Shown here: positions 1-7,370 of the stretch, piece after piece
How positions within the stretch are numbered: the first letter of the stretch is position 1
Layout of the letters: the number at the start of each line of letters is the position of its first letter
Source: an uncultured Collinsella sp.
GTDB taxonomy: Bacteria > Actinomycetota > Coriobacteriia > Coriobacteriales > Coriobacteriaceae
DNA: 24,240 nucleotides
Direction of reading: 5' to 3'
Assembly (NCBI GenBank): GCA_902492545.1
Contig: CABULX010000019.1
Span: 1-24,240, forward strand
The notes under the pieces: generated by a model
The model's database searches: none
Told to the model about the DNA's origin: nothing
Seen by the model: the letters and a program-made list of their open reading frames with translations, nothing else
Position numbers and translations under genes: made by a program

Positions 1-1
1 C

Positions 2-583
2 ACGCTGTACTCCAAGGCCGAGCTCGCGGCGATTCACGCGGTGTGCCAGAAGCGCCAGATTCCGCTGTTTGTGGATGGCGCCCGCCTGGCCTATGCGCTG
101 GCGGCCGATGAGTGCGACATTACCCTGCCCGAGCTGGCGCAGCTGTGCGACGTGTTCTACATCGGCGGCACCAAGTGCGGCGCTCTGTGCGGCGAGGCCG
201 TGGTGTTTTGCGGCATGCACGCCCCGGCGCATCCCATTCCGCGTATTAAGCAGCATGGCGCACTGCTTGCCAAGGGCCGCCTGACGGGCGTGCAGTTCGA
301 GGCTCTTTTTACCGATGGCCTGTATTTTGAGATTGGTCGCCAGGCGATTGAGACCGCTCAGGCGCTGCGTCGCGTGCTGCACGAGCGCGGCTACCAGTTC
401 TTCTTGGAGACGCCGACCAACCAGCAGTTCGTGATTCTGCCCAACGAGGACATGGCCCGCATTCGCGAGCATGCGGCGATCGAGTACTGGGAAAAGTACG
501 ACGATACCCACACGGTGGTGCGTTTTTGCACCAGCTGGGCCACGACGCAGGAGGATATCGACGCGTTGGCGGCTGTCCTGTAG
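2..583 (+). CDS. Threonine aldolase / beta-eliminating lyase family protein, 5'-truncated by the window edge
   Basis: PLP-dependent fold-type I enzyme of the low-specificity L-threonine aldolase family, which cleaves threonine or allo-threonine to glycine and acetaldehyde. The frame is open to the left edge (it begins TLYSKAEL), so the N-terminal part, roughly 150 residues by family length, lies outside. What is visible is the second half of the large domain, with FVDGARLAYA (the Asp that contacts the PLP pyridine nitrogen) and YIGGTKCG (the Lys expected to form the Schiff base), followed by the small C-terminal domain ending in a TAG at 581-583. A strong terminator follows directly. The family is clear from these two motifs; the true amino-acid substrate is not. 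Family members also include phenylserine aldolases and other beta-eliminating lyases. Nothing links the gene to the sugar-amine island downstream. Confidence 0.85.
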   Translation, partial: TLYSKAELAAIHAVCQKRQIPLFVDGARLAYALAADECDITLPELAQLCDVFYIGGTKCGALCGEAVVFCGMHAPAHPIPRIKQHGALLAKGRLTGVQFEALFTDGLYFEIGRQAIETAQALRRVLHERGYQFFLETPTNQQFVILPNEDMARIREHAAIEYWEKYDDTHTVVRFCTSWATTQEDIDALAAVL

Positions 584-601
584 CCTGACGTAATGACAAG
601 G

Positions 602-645
602 GGCCGCCCTGTGCCTGAGCTTGGCGCAGGGCGGCCTTTGCTTTT
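602..645 (+). terminator. Rho-independent terminator after the threonine aldolase gene
   Basis: Arms 602-615 and 623-636 pair over 14 bp (GGCCGCCCTG against CAGGGCGGCC plus four inner pairs, one of them G-U) around a 7-nt loop, followed by the T-rich run TTTGCTTTT. It separates the aldolase gene from the acetyltransferase. An ATG at 593, in frame with the next gene, lies upstream of this hairpin and is therefore not the start. Confidence 0.85.
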
Positions 646-661
646 GGGGGAGAAGGGTTGT

Positions 662-1252
662 ATGACCGAGATGTCCGAGCCGACAATTCGCCTGGCGACG
701 CCCGATGATGCGCCGGCGTTGCTTGCCATCTATGAGCCGTATGTGCGCCAGACGGCGATTACCTGCGAATACGAGGTGCCGAGCGTTGAAGAGTTCGCCG
801 GGCGCATTGAGCGTACGCTCAAGCGCTATCCGTATTTGGTGATGGAGTTGGACGGGCGTCCGGTAGGCTATGCCTATGTGAGTCCGCTTAACAGCCGCGA
901 GGCATACGACTGGTCGGTCGAGACGTCGATTTACATGGCGCGCGATGCGCGCCATGGCGGGCTGGGTCGCAAGCTGCACGATGCGCTCAAGCAATGCCTG
1001 ATCGCGATGGGCATCACCAACATGTGCGCCCTCATTGCCGTGCCGCACGACAAGGACGACGAGTACCTGACGCACAACAGCCAGGATTTCCATGCCCATA
1101 TGGGATATCGCCTGGTGGGTGCCTTTGACCGCTGCGCCCAAAAGTTCGGCCGCTGGTACGATATGTGTTGGATGGAGCTGGTCCTAGCCGAGCGCACACC
1201 CAACCAACCCAAACCAATCTGGTTTCCCGACCTTCCCAAACCTACCATTTAG
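662..1252 (+). CDS. GNAT N-acetyltransferase, phosphinothricin acetyltransferase/MnaT-like
   Basis: Predicted acetyl-CoA-dependent N-acetyltransferase of 196 residues, cytosolic. The acetyl-CoA binding motif A is visible as ARHGGLGRKLHDAL after a VETSIYM strand. The C-terminal half has the NSQDFHAHMGYRLVG...KFGRWYDMCWMEL pattern typical of the Pat/YncA (MnaT) subfamily, which acetylates phosphinothricin, methionine sulfoximine or methionine sulfone. The ATG at 662 is chosen because GGAGAAGG (649-656) sits just upstream; an earlier in-frame ATG at 593 would translate through the preceding terminator. The last residues (…PDLPKPTI and stop) are encoded inside a copy of the 45-bp intergenic repeat, so the native C-terminus may have been replaced when the repeat arrived. 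The real substrate is unknown; subfamily confidence is moderate. Confidence 0.85.
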   Translation: MTEMSEPTIRLATPDDAPALLAIYEPYVRQTAITCEYEVPSVEEFAGRIERTLKRYPYLVMELDGRPVGYAYVSPLNSREAYDWSVETSIYMARDARHGGLGRKLHDALKQCLIAMGITNMCALIAVPHDKDDEYLTHNSQDFHAHMGYRLVGAFDRCAQKFGRWYDMCWMELVLAERTPNQPKPIWFPDLPKPTI

Positions 1253-1275
1253 GGACAGGTTTATTTTGGCAGGTT
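1238..1275. repeat. Intergenic hairpin repeat family A, copy 1
   Basis: Outer arms AAACCTACCA and TTGGCAGGTT flank AGGGACAGGTTTAT. It matches copy 4 (18681-18728) at 34 of 38 positions but lacks the CCCAGAT flank of the other copies. It lies between convergent genes and contains the stop codon of the acetyltransferase (1250-1252) and the edge of the GntR1 stop (1274-1276). It may act as a bidirectional terminator here. Confidence 0.8.
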
Positions 1276-1996
1276 AGCCGATGGGCTCGGTGTATTTGGC
1301 GCGGTCGGTGCGCTGGATGCGCTTGGAGACATGGAGCGGGCGGCCGTCGGTGTCGTAGACGTAGTCGGTGATCAGGATCAGCGCCTGCCCGCGCTCAACG
1401 TTGAGCAAAAACGCCTCGTTTTGCGAGGCGTAGCACACCTCAAAGGTCTTATGCCCCTGTGCCGGTGCGCGATGGAACTCCTGTCGCAGCGTGGCGTAGA
1501 GCGAACCGTTGATATCGCGATCGATGAGTGCCTCAAAGCTCGGTGGTAGATAGGTGGTCTCCAGGCACAGCGGCGCATCGTCCAGATAACGCAGACGGAC
1601 AAGTTTGACGAGCTTGCTGCCCACGGCGGCGTCAAAGAACTTAGCTATGCTGCCGGCCGCCTTGGCAAAGCCCGAGTCCACGGTGCGTGTGGTGGGCTTC
1701 ATGCCCTGACCTTCGACCTGCTTGGTATAGCTCGAAAACACTAGGTTGTTCTCGTGGAGCGCGGGCGTGTCGGCCACAAAGGCGCCGCGCCCGCGCTCGG
1801 TACGAATTAGGCCCTCATCAACGAGCACCTTAAGGGCGTGGCGCACGGTGCTGCGCGACAGCCCCGATTCGTCCATGAGCTCCATCTCGGACGGCAGCTT
1901 GTCTCCGCGTGCGTAGATGCCGGCGGCGATGCGGTCGCGAAGCGTACCCGCCAAGCGCTCGTATTGGCTCAGTTTCTTTTTAGATGAAGCGTTCAT
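1274..1996 (-). CDS. GntR/HutC (UTRA) transcriptional regulator, GntR1
   Basis: DNA-binding regulator of 240 residues. A GntR winged helix-turn-helix occupies about residues 10-75 (DKLPSEMELMDESGLSRSTVRHALKVL, then the wing ERGRGAFV). A UTRA ligand-binding domain, fold as in HutC and FrlR, covers about 90-235. UTRA regulators usually sense a phosphorylated sugar or a related metabolite and lose operator binding. The gene is divergent from SIS1 with 205 bp between them, and that gap carries three copies of a TGTATNNAACWTG box, so it most likely represses SIS1 and itself. This is inference from divergent arrangement and repeated sites. The start ATG (complement of 1994-1996) precedes a lysine-rich MNASSKKK stretch. 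The ligand may be the SIS1 substrate, such as a sugar-amine 6-phosphate. Confidence 0.92.
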   Translation of the reverse strand: MNASSKKKLSQYERLAGTLRDRIAAGIYARGDKLPSEMELMDESGLSRSTVRHALKVLVDEGLIRTERGRGAFVADTPALHENNLVFSSYTKQVEGQGMKPTTRTVDSGFAKAAGSIAKFFDAAVGSKLVKLVRLRYLDDAPLCLETTYLPPSFEALIDRDINGSLYATLRQEFHRAPAQGHKTFEVCYASQNEAFLLNVERGQALILITDYVYDTDGRPLHVSKRIQRTDRAKYTEPIG

Positions 1997-2006
1997 GCGA
2001 TCAACC

Positions 2007-2161
2007 TGTATCTAACTTGTATACTTACCGAACAAAGCATGTATCCAACATGACAACAAAACCGCTGGTAATGGATTGCCGAAAACCTTACCAATAAAAT
2101 TTCTAAGACAAATATAGCATACAACTAGTCGACATAACCAAAACATGTATGTAACTTGTAT
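2007..2161. promoter_or_regulatory. GntR1 operator cluster in the GntR1/SIS1 divergent promoter region
   Basis: Three related sites lie in the same orientation: TGTATCTAACTTGTAT (2007-2022), TGTATCCAACATG (2040-2052) and TGTATGTAACTTGTAT (2146-2161). The outer two differ at one of 16 positions. One flanks the GntR1 start and one lies 40 bp before the SIS1 start, as expected for a repressor acting on both promoters. The rest of the gap is AT-rich with no other clear feature. Confidence 0.65.
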
Positions 2162-2201
2162 GCCATCGAGAGCATCAAACGAGAAGAAAGGCTGATGCAC
2201 G

Positions 2202-3194
2202 ATGACTACTCAGGAACAGGTTAAGGACGTCGTCTCCCAGGTTTTGGCCGACAAGGCAGACAAGGGCGGCATCAAGCGCGTCGTGTGGATTGGCGCCGGC
2301 GGATCCAACGGCGGCAACTATCCTGCCCAGTACTTTATGGAGCACGAGGCCACGCAGGTCGTGAGCTCCAGCTACACCAGCAATGAGTTCGTGCACGCCA
2401 CGCCCGCCTATGTCAACGAGAACACCCTGGCCGTCGTCGTGTCCATGCGCGGCACCAAGGAGACCATCGTCGCCGCCCAGGTCGCCAAGGACCACGGCGC
2501 CAGCACCATCGCCATCTATGTCGATGAGTCCGGCCTCACCGAGGTCTGCGACTACAAGATTCAGTATGACAGCCTGGCCGTCGACGAGTCTTGCATGGGC
2601 CGTACCAACTCCGCCGTCGTGACCATGATCGCCATGGAGCTTACGCAGCAGACCGAGGGCTATGCCGAGTATGAGACCGCTATGGCCGCCTTCGACCTGG
2701 TTGACCCCATCTATCGCAAGGCCGTCGAGTACACCCGTCCGCTCGCCGCCAAGTGGGCCGAGCAAAACGCCGACAAGCCCTGCATCAACGTGATGGCTCA
2801 GGGTCCGCTCTTTGGTGCCGCCTACGTCTTTAGCATCTGCAACGTGCAGGAGATGCTGCAGATCGACTCCTGCACCATCAACACCTGCGACTTCTTCCAC
2901 GGCCCCTTCGAGATCCTGGACAAGCGCACCTCGCTGTTCCAGCTCATCAGCGTCGGCCGCAGCCGCTGCAACGACGAGCGCGGCATCCGCTTCGTCAACC
3001 AGTACGGTGGCGAGCGCGTCTATCAGCTCGACGCCAAGGAGCTCGGCCTCAACGACATCAAGGACAGCGTGAGCGAGTACTTCAATCACCTGATCTTTGC
3101 CCCGATCCTCAACAACGTGTACATGCGTGCGCTCTCTGCCGTCACCCACAAGGACTACATGACGCGCCGCTACATGTGGAAGCTGGACTACTAG
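2202..3194 (+). CDS. SIS-domain protein SIS1, FrlB/GfrF-like sugar-amine-6-phosphate deglycase
   Basis: Cytosolic protein of 330 residues with two SIS (sugar isomerase) domains, the FrlB/FraB family architecture. First sugar-phosphate site: GAGGSNGGNYPA at 31-42, followed by SMRGTKET around 81-88. The catalytic block EMLQIDS...CDFFHGPFE has Glu217 and His233, 16 residues apart. In FraB and FrlB the same spacing separates the Glu and His that open and cleave the Amadori adduct to a hexose-6-phosphate and the amino acid (knowledge of the family). The C-terminus TRRYMWKLDY is shared with SIS2. It has its own divergent regulator, GntR1, and no PTS in its transcript, so its phosphorylated substrate must come from another transporter, perhaps the PTS at 4691. 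A GAAAGG site (2186-2191) precedes the ATG. An AgaS or GlmS-like isomerase is a less likely alternative. Confidence 0.85.
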   Translation: MTTQEQVKDVVSQVLADKADKGGIKRVVWIGAGGSNGGNYPAQYFMEHEATQVVSSSYTSNEFVHATPAYVNENTLAVVVSMRGTKETIVAAQVAKDHGASTIAIYVDESGLTEVCDYKIQYDSLAVDESCMGRTNSAVVTMIAMELTQQTEGYAEYETAMAAFDLVDPIYRKAVEYTRPLAAKWAEQNADKPCINVMAQGPLFGAAYVFSICNVQEMLQIDSCTINTCDFFHGPFEILDKRTSLFQLISVGRSRCNDERGIRFVNQYGGERVYQLDAKELGLNDIKDSVSEYFNHLIFAPILNNVYMRALSAVTHKDYMTRRYMWKLDY

Positions 3195-3230
3195 GGGATA
3201 GAGCGGCCTAACAGCTCGATGTCCTCATAA

Positions 3231-3295
3231 GTTGCGGTGGAATAGTTCCTGCTTGGGGGCTTGAAGCCTCTATTTAGGAACTATTTCACCGCAAC
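3231..3295. repeat. Long imperfect palindrome (20-bp arms) downstream of SIS1
   Basis: Arms 3231-3250 (GTTGCGGTGGAATAGTTCCT) and 3276-3295 are inverted repeats matching at 19 of 20 positions. The 25-nt loop contains its own small palindrome, GGCTTGAAGCC. No T-run follows on either strand, so it looks more like a mobile palindromic repeat than a standard terminator, though it could still end SIS1 transcripts. Confidence 0.7.
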
Positions 3296-3357
3296 CGCCC
3301 AGTAATCCGCTGGGGGCGGAGGAAAACGGATCACTTATCCGCTCGCCGATTTGTGTC

Positions 3358-3385
3358 TTGAAAAATGTATATAACGACTATAACG
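3358..3385 (+). promoter_or_regulatory. Promoter and overlapping operator of the DMT transporter gene
   Basis: TTGAAA (3358-3363) and TATAAC (3379-3384) form a -35/-10 pair with a 15-bp spacer. The region carries two direct TATAACG copies (3370-3376, 3379-3385). GTATATAACG (3367-3376) is the exact reverse complement of CGTTATATAC in the GntR2 upstream region, which suggests control by GntR2. Confidence 0.5.
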
Positions 3386-3413
3386 TAGTATGAAACATAT
3401 TGGAAACAATACC

Positions 3414-3420
3414 GAGGAGG
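3414..3420 (+). promoter_or_regulatory. Ribosome binding site that fixes a TTG start for the DMT gene
   Basis: GAGGAGG ends 5 nt before an in-frame TTG at 3426. The upstream ATG at 3390 has no such site and lies within 5 nt of the predicted operator, so TTG is the better start. Confidence 0.75.
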
Positions 3421-3425
3421 CTGCG

Positions 3426-4508
3426 TTGAAGAAAAGCAATCTGGGCTATGTGCTGGTGCTGATCGCCGCGCTTATGTGGGGCAGCATCGGAATCTTTGTA
3501 AACGGCATCTCGGCCATGGGCGTTTCGTCCCAGAGCATGGCTGCCTTTCGCTTGTTGGTCGGAGCGCTTATCTTGGCGCCGGTCCTGATGTTTATGGGCT
3601 GCCGTCCGGGTGAGGGGTCCACCGTGGCTCAGGGTCCGCTGGCCCTGTTCAAGGCAAGCCCTAAAGAGCTTGTTCCCTGCGCGCTTGTCGGTATCGTCGG
3701 TCTGGCCGCCGCCAACACCTGTTATTACGAGTGCATGGGCGAGGTGGGCATGTCCACGGCCTCGGTGCTGCTCTACACCTCACCGGTGTTTGGCGTCATG
3801 CTCGGCCGCGTGCTTTATCGCGAGGACGTGACCCCCAACAAGCTCGTTGCCATTGTCTTTAACATCGTTGGCTGCGTGCTTGCAGTGACCAATGGCGACC
3901 TTTCCGGTTTTCATTTTTCGGTTTGGGGCGTCACATCGGGCGTGATTGCAGGCCTTTGTGGTGCGTCGCTCGCGGTGTTTAGCCGGATAGCAACCAAGAC
4001 GGTCCACCCGCTTGCTGTCACGTTTTGGGGCTTTGTATTTGGCGGTGCGGTTATGGCAGCTATCGCGGCTCCGTGGCCGGATGTCGCCGCGGCAATGTCG
4101 CCACAGCTGCTGCTGTTGTTCCTTGGCTTTGGACTCATCCCCACAGCCGTGGCTTACATCTTATATATGCAGGGTCTGTCCATGGGGCTCGAGACATCGA
4201 AAGTTCCCGTCGTAATGTCTTTCGAGACGGTCGTCACCGTACTGGTGGGCATTGGTGTCTACGCCGAGCCCGCCGGCGCGATTAAGGTCCTGGGCATCGT
4301 GTTGGTGCTCGCGTCCATCCTGATTATGAACACCGACTTCTCCAAGCTGCGCAACAGTGTGTTTGTCGGTCATGTCATTGAGAGCATGACCTTTAAGCCC
4401 AACGCGTGGTGGACCGAAAAATCTCAGGACATGGATCTGTTTAAGGAACGCACCGGCATTGCGCTGGAACCCACCGTACAGGAAAGCCCCTGGTACTTCG
4501 TGCGATAG
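3426..4508 (+). CDS. DMT superfamily (EamA) transporter
   Basis: Integral membrane protein of 360 residues with about ten predicted membrane helices forming two EamA repeats, the fold of drug/metabolite transporters that mostly export amino acids or metabolites. It begins MKKSNLGYVLVLIAALMWGSIGIF, typical of an EamA first helix, when read from the TTG preceded by GAGGAGG. About 50 hydrophilic residues follow the last helix (from roughly FSKLRNS to the end), which is longer than usual for the family. The gene lies between SIS1 and the PTS operon, and its promoter shares operator-like sequence with GntR2 and the PTS. One possibility is export of the amino acid or amine released by the deglycases; this is inference only. 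Import of a conjugate is an alternative. Confidence 0.85.
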   Translation: MKKSNLGYVLVLIAALMWGSIGIFVNGISAMGVSSQSMAAFRLLVGALILAPVLMFMGCRPGEGSTVAQGPLALFKASPKELVPCALVGIVGLAAANTCYYECMGEVGMSTASVLLYTSPVFGVMLGRVLYREDVTPNKLVAIVFNIVGCVLAVTNGDLSGFHFSVWGVTSGVIAGLCGASLAVFSRIATKTVHPLAVTFWGFVFGGAVMAAIAAPWPDVAAAMSPQLLLLFLGFGLIPTAVAYILYMQGLSMGLETSKVPVVMSFETVVTVLVGIGVYAEPAGAIKVLGIVLVLASILIMNTDFSKLRNSVFVGHVIESMTFKPNAWWTEKSQDMDLFKERTGIALEPTVQESPWYFVR

Positions 4509-4608
4509 GGGATTGCGCGCAGGGTCTGACCTGGGGTTATCCAGCTAGCGCCGGCCTACCCAGTCCAACGTTTCGAGTACGTTAAACCCGTCAACGGTCG
4601 ATTTTCAC

Positions 4609-4619
4609 CCGCGAACGGT
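4609..4619. promoter_or_regulatory. Conserved box upstream of the EIIAB operon, shared with the distal EIIA/EIIB operon
   Basis: CCGCGAACGGT is repeated as its exact reverse complement at 23130-23140 upstream of the second PTS. Part of it (AACGGTC) also occurs at 4593-4599. It may be a second regulator's site; no known factor is recognised. Confidence 0.4.
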
Positions 4620-4649
4620 CTTTATACTAATTAGCAATATAAGCAACGT

Positions 4650-4679
4650 ATAAGACGTTATAATGACCATAACGAAAAG
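4650..4679 (+). promoter_or_regulatory. Operator and -10 element of the EIIAB-EIIC-EIID-SIS2 operon
   Basis: A perfect -10 TATAAT (4659-4664) is embedded in ATAAGACGTTATAATG. CGTTAT (4656-4661) and ATAACG (4669-4674) form an inverted repeat. The block resembles the reverse complement of 23185-23214 before the second PTS, and AGACGTTATA (4653-4662) recurs at 10791-10800 before GntR2. No convincing -35 is visible, which fits either activation or a weak promoter. Confidence 0.6.
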
Positions 4680-4690
4680 GAGGAGGCAAG

Positions 4691-5614
4691 ATGAATCAGA
4701 TCATTCTCGCATCTCATGGCGGCCTGGCCGCAGGCGCCAAAGACACGCTCGAGATGGTTCTCGGCGACGTGTCGAACGTCCACGTCGTGTCGCTTGCTCG
4801 TGACGACAAGGAGCCCATCACCAATAAGGTTGAGGCTATGATCGCCACGTTCAACGCGGACGACACCGTGTATGTGCTAACCGATATGCTCGGTAGCTCG
4901 GTCAACAACAACATGGTCGAGCTTTCCAAGAACGGCACGAAGTTCACGGTTGTCAGCGGTTTCAACATCCCGTTGGCGCTCACGCTTGCTATGAGCCCCG
5001 CCCCCGTCAAGGGCGCCGAGCTCGCGGCCCTCATCAATGAGGCCCGCACCGGTCTGACCAACCCCAACGCACCGGTCGAGGCCGCCGCGGCTCCCGCCAA
5101 GAAGGCCAAGGCGTCCCGTCACAGCTCCGGTCCCGCCAAGATCGTCCTCGCACGTCTTGACTACCGTCTGCTGCACGGCCAGGTCGTCTTTACTTGGACC
5201 ACCAAGGTTCAGGCCGAGCGCATCATCGTCGTCGACAACGCTGCCGCCAACGATGACATCAAGAAGGGCGCTCTTAAGCTGGCCAAGCCCCAGGGCGTGC
5301 GCCTGAACGTCTTCACCGTCGAGCGTGCCCTCGCCAAGATGGATAAGCTCAACACCCTCGGCGAGCGCGTCATGTTCGTCTTTGGCAACACTGCCGAGAT
5401 GCTGCAGTTCTGTCAGGGCTACAAGCTCGACGCCATCAACCTGGGCGCCACCGCCAACCACGACGGTGCCGATCAGGTCGGCGGCAAGGACAGCTCCGTC
5501 TTCCTCGACGCCACCCAGAAGGCCGACGTCAACCAGCTGCTCGACATGGGCATCAAGCTCTATGTCCAGCAGACCCCTACGTATCAGAGCGTCGACATCG
5601 ACGCCAAGCTGTAA
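4691..5614 (+). CDS. PTS mannose/fructose/sorbose family EIIAB fusion
   Basis: Cytosolic phosphotransfer protein of 307 residues. The EIIA domain (about 1-120) has LASHGGLA with His9, which takes phosphate from HPr. A linker of Ala, Pro and Lys residues (about 122-148) leads to the EIIB domain (149-307) with LDYRLLHGQVVFTW and the second phosphohistidine, His162. It passes phosphate to the sugar entering through EIIC/EIID. AAAAGGAGGAGG precedes the ATG. It heads an apparent operon with EIIC, EIID and SIS2. ManX-type fusion suggests a mannose-like transporter, but the SIS deglycase in the operon points to a Gfr-like system taking up fructoselysine, glucoselysine or a similar conjugate as its 6-phosphate. 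The family is certain; the substrate is inferred. Confidence 0.95.
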   Translation: MNQIILASHGGLAAGAKDTLEMVLGDVSNVHVVSLARDDKEPITNKVEAMIATFNADDTVYVLTDMLGSSVNNNMVELSKNGTKFTVVSGFNIPLALTLAMSPAPVKGAELAALINEARTGLTNPNAPVEAAAAPAKKAKASRHSSGPAKIVLARLDYRLLHGQVVFTWTTKVQAERIIVVDNAAANDDIKKGALKLAKPQGVRLNVFTVERALAKMDKLNTLGERVMFVFGNTAEMLQFCQGYKLDAINLGATANHDGADQVGGKDSSVFLDATQKADVNQLLDMGIKLYVQQTPTYQSVDIDAKL

Positions 5615-5650
5615 TCAACCAGGCTTTTGCCTGACTGAAAGGAGAAGGGT

Positions 5651-6445
5651 ATGAATACGTTCATCAGTGCGGTGCTCGTCGGCCTCGTCGGCGTGTTCTG
5701 CATGTGGGACTCCCGCCTGCTCGGTCGTCTTAACTTCGAGCAGCCCCTCGTTGGCGCTACGCTCGTCGGTCTGCTGCTGGGCGATGTGCCCACCGGCCTT
5801 GCCGTCGGTGCCGCCGTCGAGCTCGTGTCCATGGGCCTGGTGCAGGTCGGCGCCGCCGTTCCGCCCGATATGGTCCTGGGCGGCATCGTGGCCGCTGCCT
5901 TTGCGTGCCTGACCGATGCTTCTGCCGAGACCGCCATGACGATCGCCATCCCGGTCGCCGTCCTGGGTCAGCTCCTCGGCATCGTGTTCCGTTCCATCAT
6001 CGCCGTCCTCACCCATGTGGCAGATAGCGCGATCGATAACGGAAAGTTCAAGACCGCCTATCGTATGCACATCTGCGCCGGCTCCGGTCTGTACGCCATC
6101 ATGTACTTCCTGCCGATCTTCCTCGCCGTCTTTGTTGGCACCGACCTGGTTCAGGCCATCGTCAACATGGTTCCCGAGTGGCTGTCCACTGGTCTTAACG
6201 TTTCGACCAAGATCATGACCGCCTACGGCTTGGCCCTGCTGCTCACCATGATGATCAAGAAGGGTATGACTCCGTTCCTGTTCATCGGTTTCCTGCTCGC
6301 CGCTTACCTCAACCTGTCCGTCATCGCGGTCGCTCTGATCGGTGTGTGCCTGGCTGTCGTCTTCATGGGCTTCAAGTTCAACGGGTCCCATGCAGCCGCC
6401 GGTGTCGATTCCGACTACGATCCGCTCGAAGACGACGAAGACTAA
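5651..6445 (+). CDS. PTS mannose/fructose/sorbose family EIIC permease
   Basis: Membrane permease subunit of 264 residues. The N-terminal half carries the EIIC signature run: CMWDSRLLGRLNFEQPLV, then LLLGDVPTGLAVGAAVEL and MGLVQVGAAVPPD. Several hydrophobic helices follow, and the C-terminus is acidic (DYDPLEDDED), facing the cytosol. With EIID it forms the translocation channel for the sugar, which is phosphorylated by the EIIB domain of the upstream protein. The gap from EIIAB is 36 nt and holds a small CAGGC-TTTT-GCCTG hairpin, which may protect or separate the transcript, and the GGAGAAGG ribosome site. EIID follows after 13 nt, so the genes are co-transcribed. Confidence 0.95.
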   Translation: MNTFISAVLVGLVGVFCMWDSRLLGRLNFEQPLVGATLVGLLLGDVPTGLAVGAAVELVSMGLVQVGAAVPPDMVLGGIVAAAFACLTDASAETAMTIAIPVAVLGQLLGIVFRSIIAVLTHVADSAIDNGKFKTAYRMHICAGSGLYAIMYFLPIFLAVFVGTDLVQAIVNMVPEWLSTGLNVSTKIMTAYGLALLLTMMIKKGMTPFLFIGFLLAAYLNLSVIAVALIGVCLAVVFMGFKFNGSHAAAGVDSDYDPLEDDED

Positions 6446-6458
6446 GGAGGAACACACT

Positions 6459-7292
6459 ATGGCAACCGCAACCAAGGACGTGTCCCTGAACAAGAAGGTC
6501 AGCCAGTTCTTCTGGCGCTCCTGGGCCATCCAGGCCTCTTGGAACTACGAGCGTCAGATGAACATGGGCTTCCTCTACGGCATGGTTCCCACGCTCGACC
6601 GCCTCTATCCGGACGAGTCCGACCCCAAGCAGCTCGCTGCTAAGAAAGAGGCTTACCACCGTCACATGGCGTTCTACAACTGCACCCCGCAGACGAGCGC
6701 CTTTATCCTGGGCCTCACCGCCTCCATGGAGGAGGAGTACGCCAAGGATCCCGAGAACTTCAACCCCGATTCGATTAACGCGGTCAAGACCTCCCTTATG
6801 GGCCCGCTTTCCGGCATCGGTGACTCCTTCTTCCAGGGCACCATTCGTGTTATCGCCTTTGGTCTGGGCGTTCAGCTGGCTCAGCAGGGCTCCATCATGG
6901 GCCCGATCCTGGCCATGCTCATCTCCATCGTCCCCTCTGTGCTGATCACTTGGTTCGCAGCCAAGATGGGCTATCAGGGCGGCCACGAGTACCTGAGCAA
7001 GCTTCAGGGCGGCGACCTCATGGAGAAGCTCATGTATGTCTGCGGCATCGTGGGTCTTATGTCCGTAGGCGGCATGATCGCCACGCTGATCGGCGCCACC
7101 ACCCCGCTGCAGTTCGCTGAGGGCACCGTCGTTATCCAGGACATCCTGGACGGCATGATGCCCCAGATGATCTCCCTTGGCCTCACCGGCCTTATGTACT
7201 GGCTCATCAAGAAGAACGTCAACACCGGTTGGCTTCTCGTGATCGCCATCGTGGGCGGCATCGCCCTCTCCGCGGCCGGCATCCTGGCCTAG
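6459..7292 (+). CDS. PTS mannose/fructose/sorbose family EIID subunit
   Basis: Membrane-associated subunit of 277 residues partnering EIIC. Family features are visible in order: SWAIQASWNYERQMNMGFLYGMVPTL near the N-terminus, HMAFYNCTP (the usual FFNTHP-type motif), KTSLMGPLSGIGDSFFQGT, and hydrophobic C-terminal segments ending WLLVIAIVGGIALSAAGILA. The start at 6459 is set by AAGGAGG (6444-6450), which overlaps the EIIC stop; an ATG at 6342 in this frame lies inside EIIC and is not used. Codon choice is strongly biased to C-ending codons and AAG, as in the neighbouring PTS and SIS2 genes, which suggests high expression. Expected in a mannose-family operon, and it completes the transporter. 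Confidence 0.95.
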   Translation: MATATKDVSLNKKVSQFFWRSWAIQASWNYERQMNMGFLYGMVPTLDRLYPDESDPKQLAAKKEAYHRHMAFYNCTPQTSAFILGLTASMEEEYAKDPENFNPDSINAVKTSLMGPLSGIGDSFFQGTIRVIAFGLGVQLAQQGSIMGPILAMLISIVPSVLITWFAAKMGYQGGHEYLSKLQGGDLMEKLMYVCGIVGLMSVGGMIATLIGATTPLQFAEGTVVIQDILDGMMPQMISLGLTGLMYWLIKKNVNTGWLLVIAIVGGIALSAAGILA

Positions 7293-7326
7293 TCGCGACC
7301 AAGCGTCTAACCGCTTTCCCCCGGGG

Positions 7327-7357
7327 GCCTGCCTGGCATCCCATACCCCAGGCAGGC
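7327..7357 (+). other. Intercistronic hairpin between EIID and SIS2
   Basis: GCCTGCCTGG (7327-7336) pairs perfectly with CCAGGCAGGC (7348-7357) around an 11-nt loop. It is followed only by TTCCATCCCC, so it is at best a leaky terminator. It may protect the PTS mRNA or lower SIS2 expression relative to the transporter. Confidence 0.6.
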
Positions 7358-7370
7358 TTCCATCCCCAAA

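Noticed and set aside
3390..3392. ATG as start of the DMT transporter
   Set aside because: It has no ribosome site and lies 5 nt past the operator-like TATAACG repeats. The in-frame TTG at 3426 has GAGGAGG at the right distance and gives a normal EamA N-terminus.
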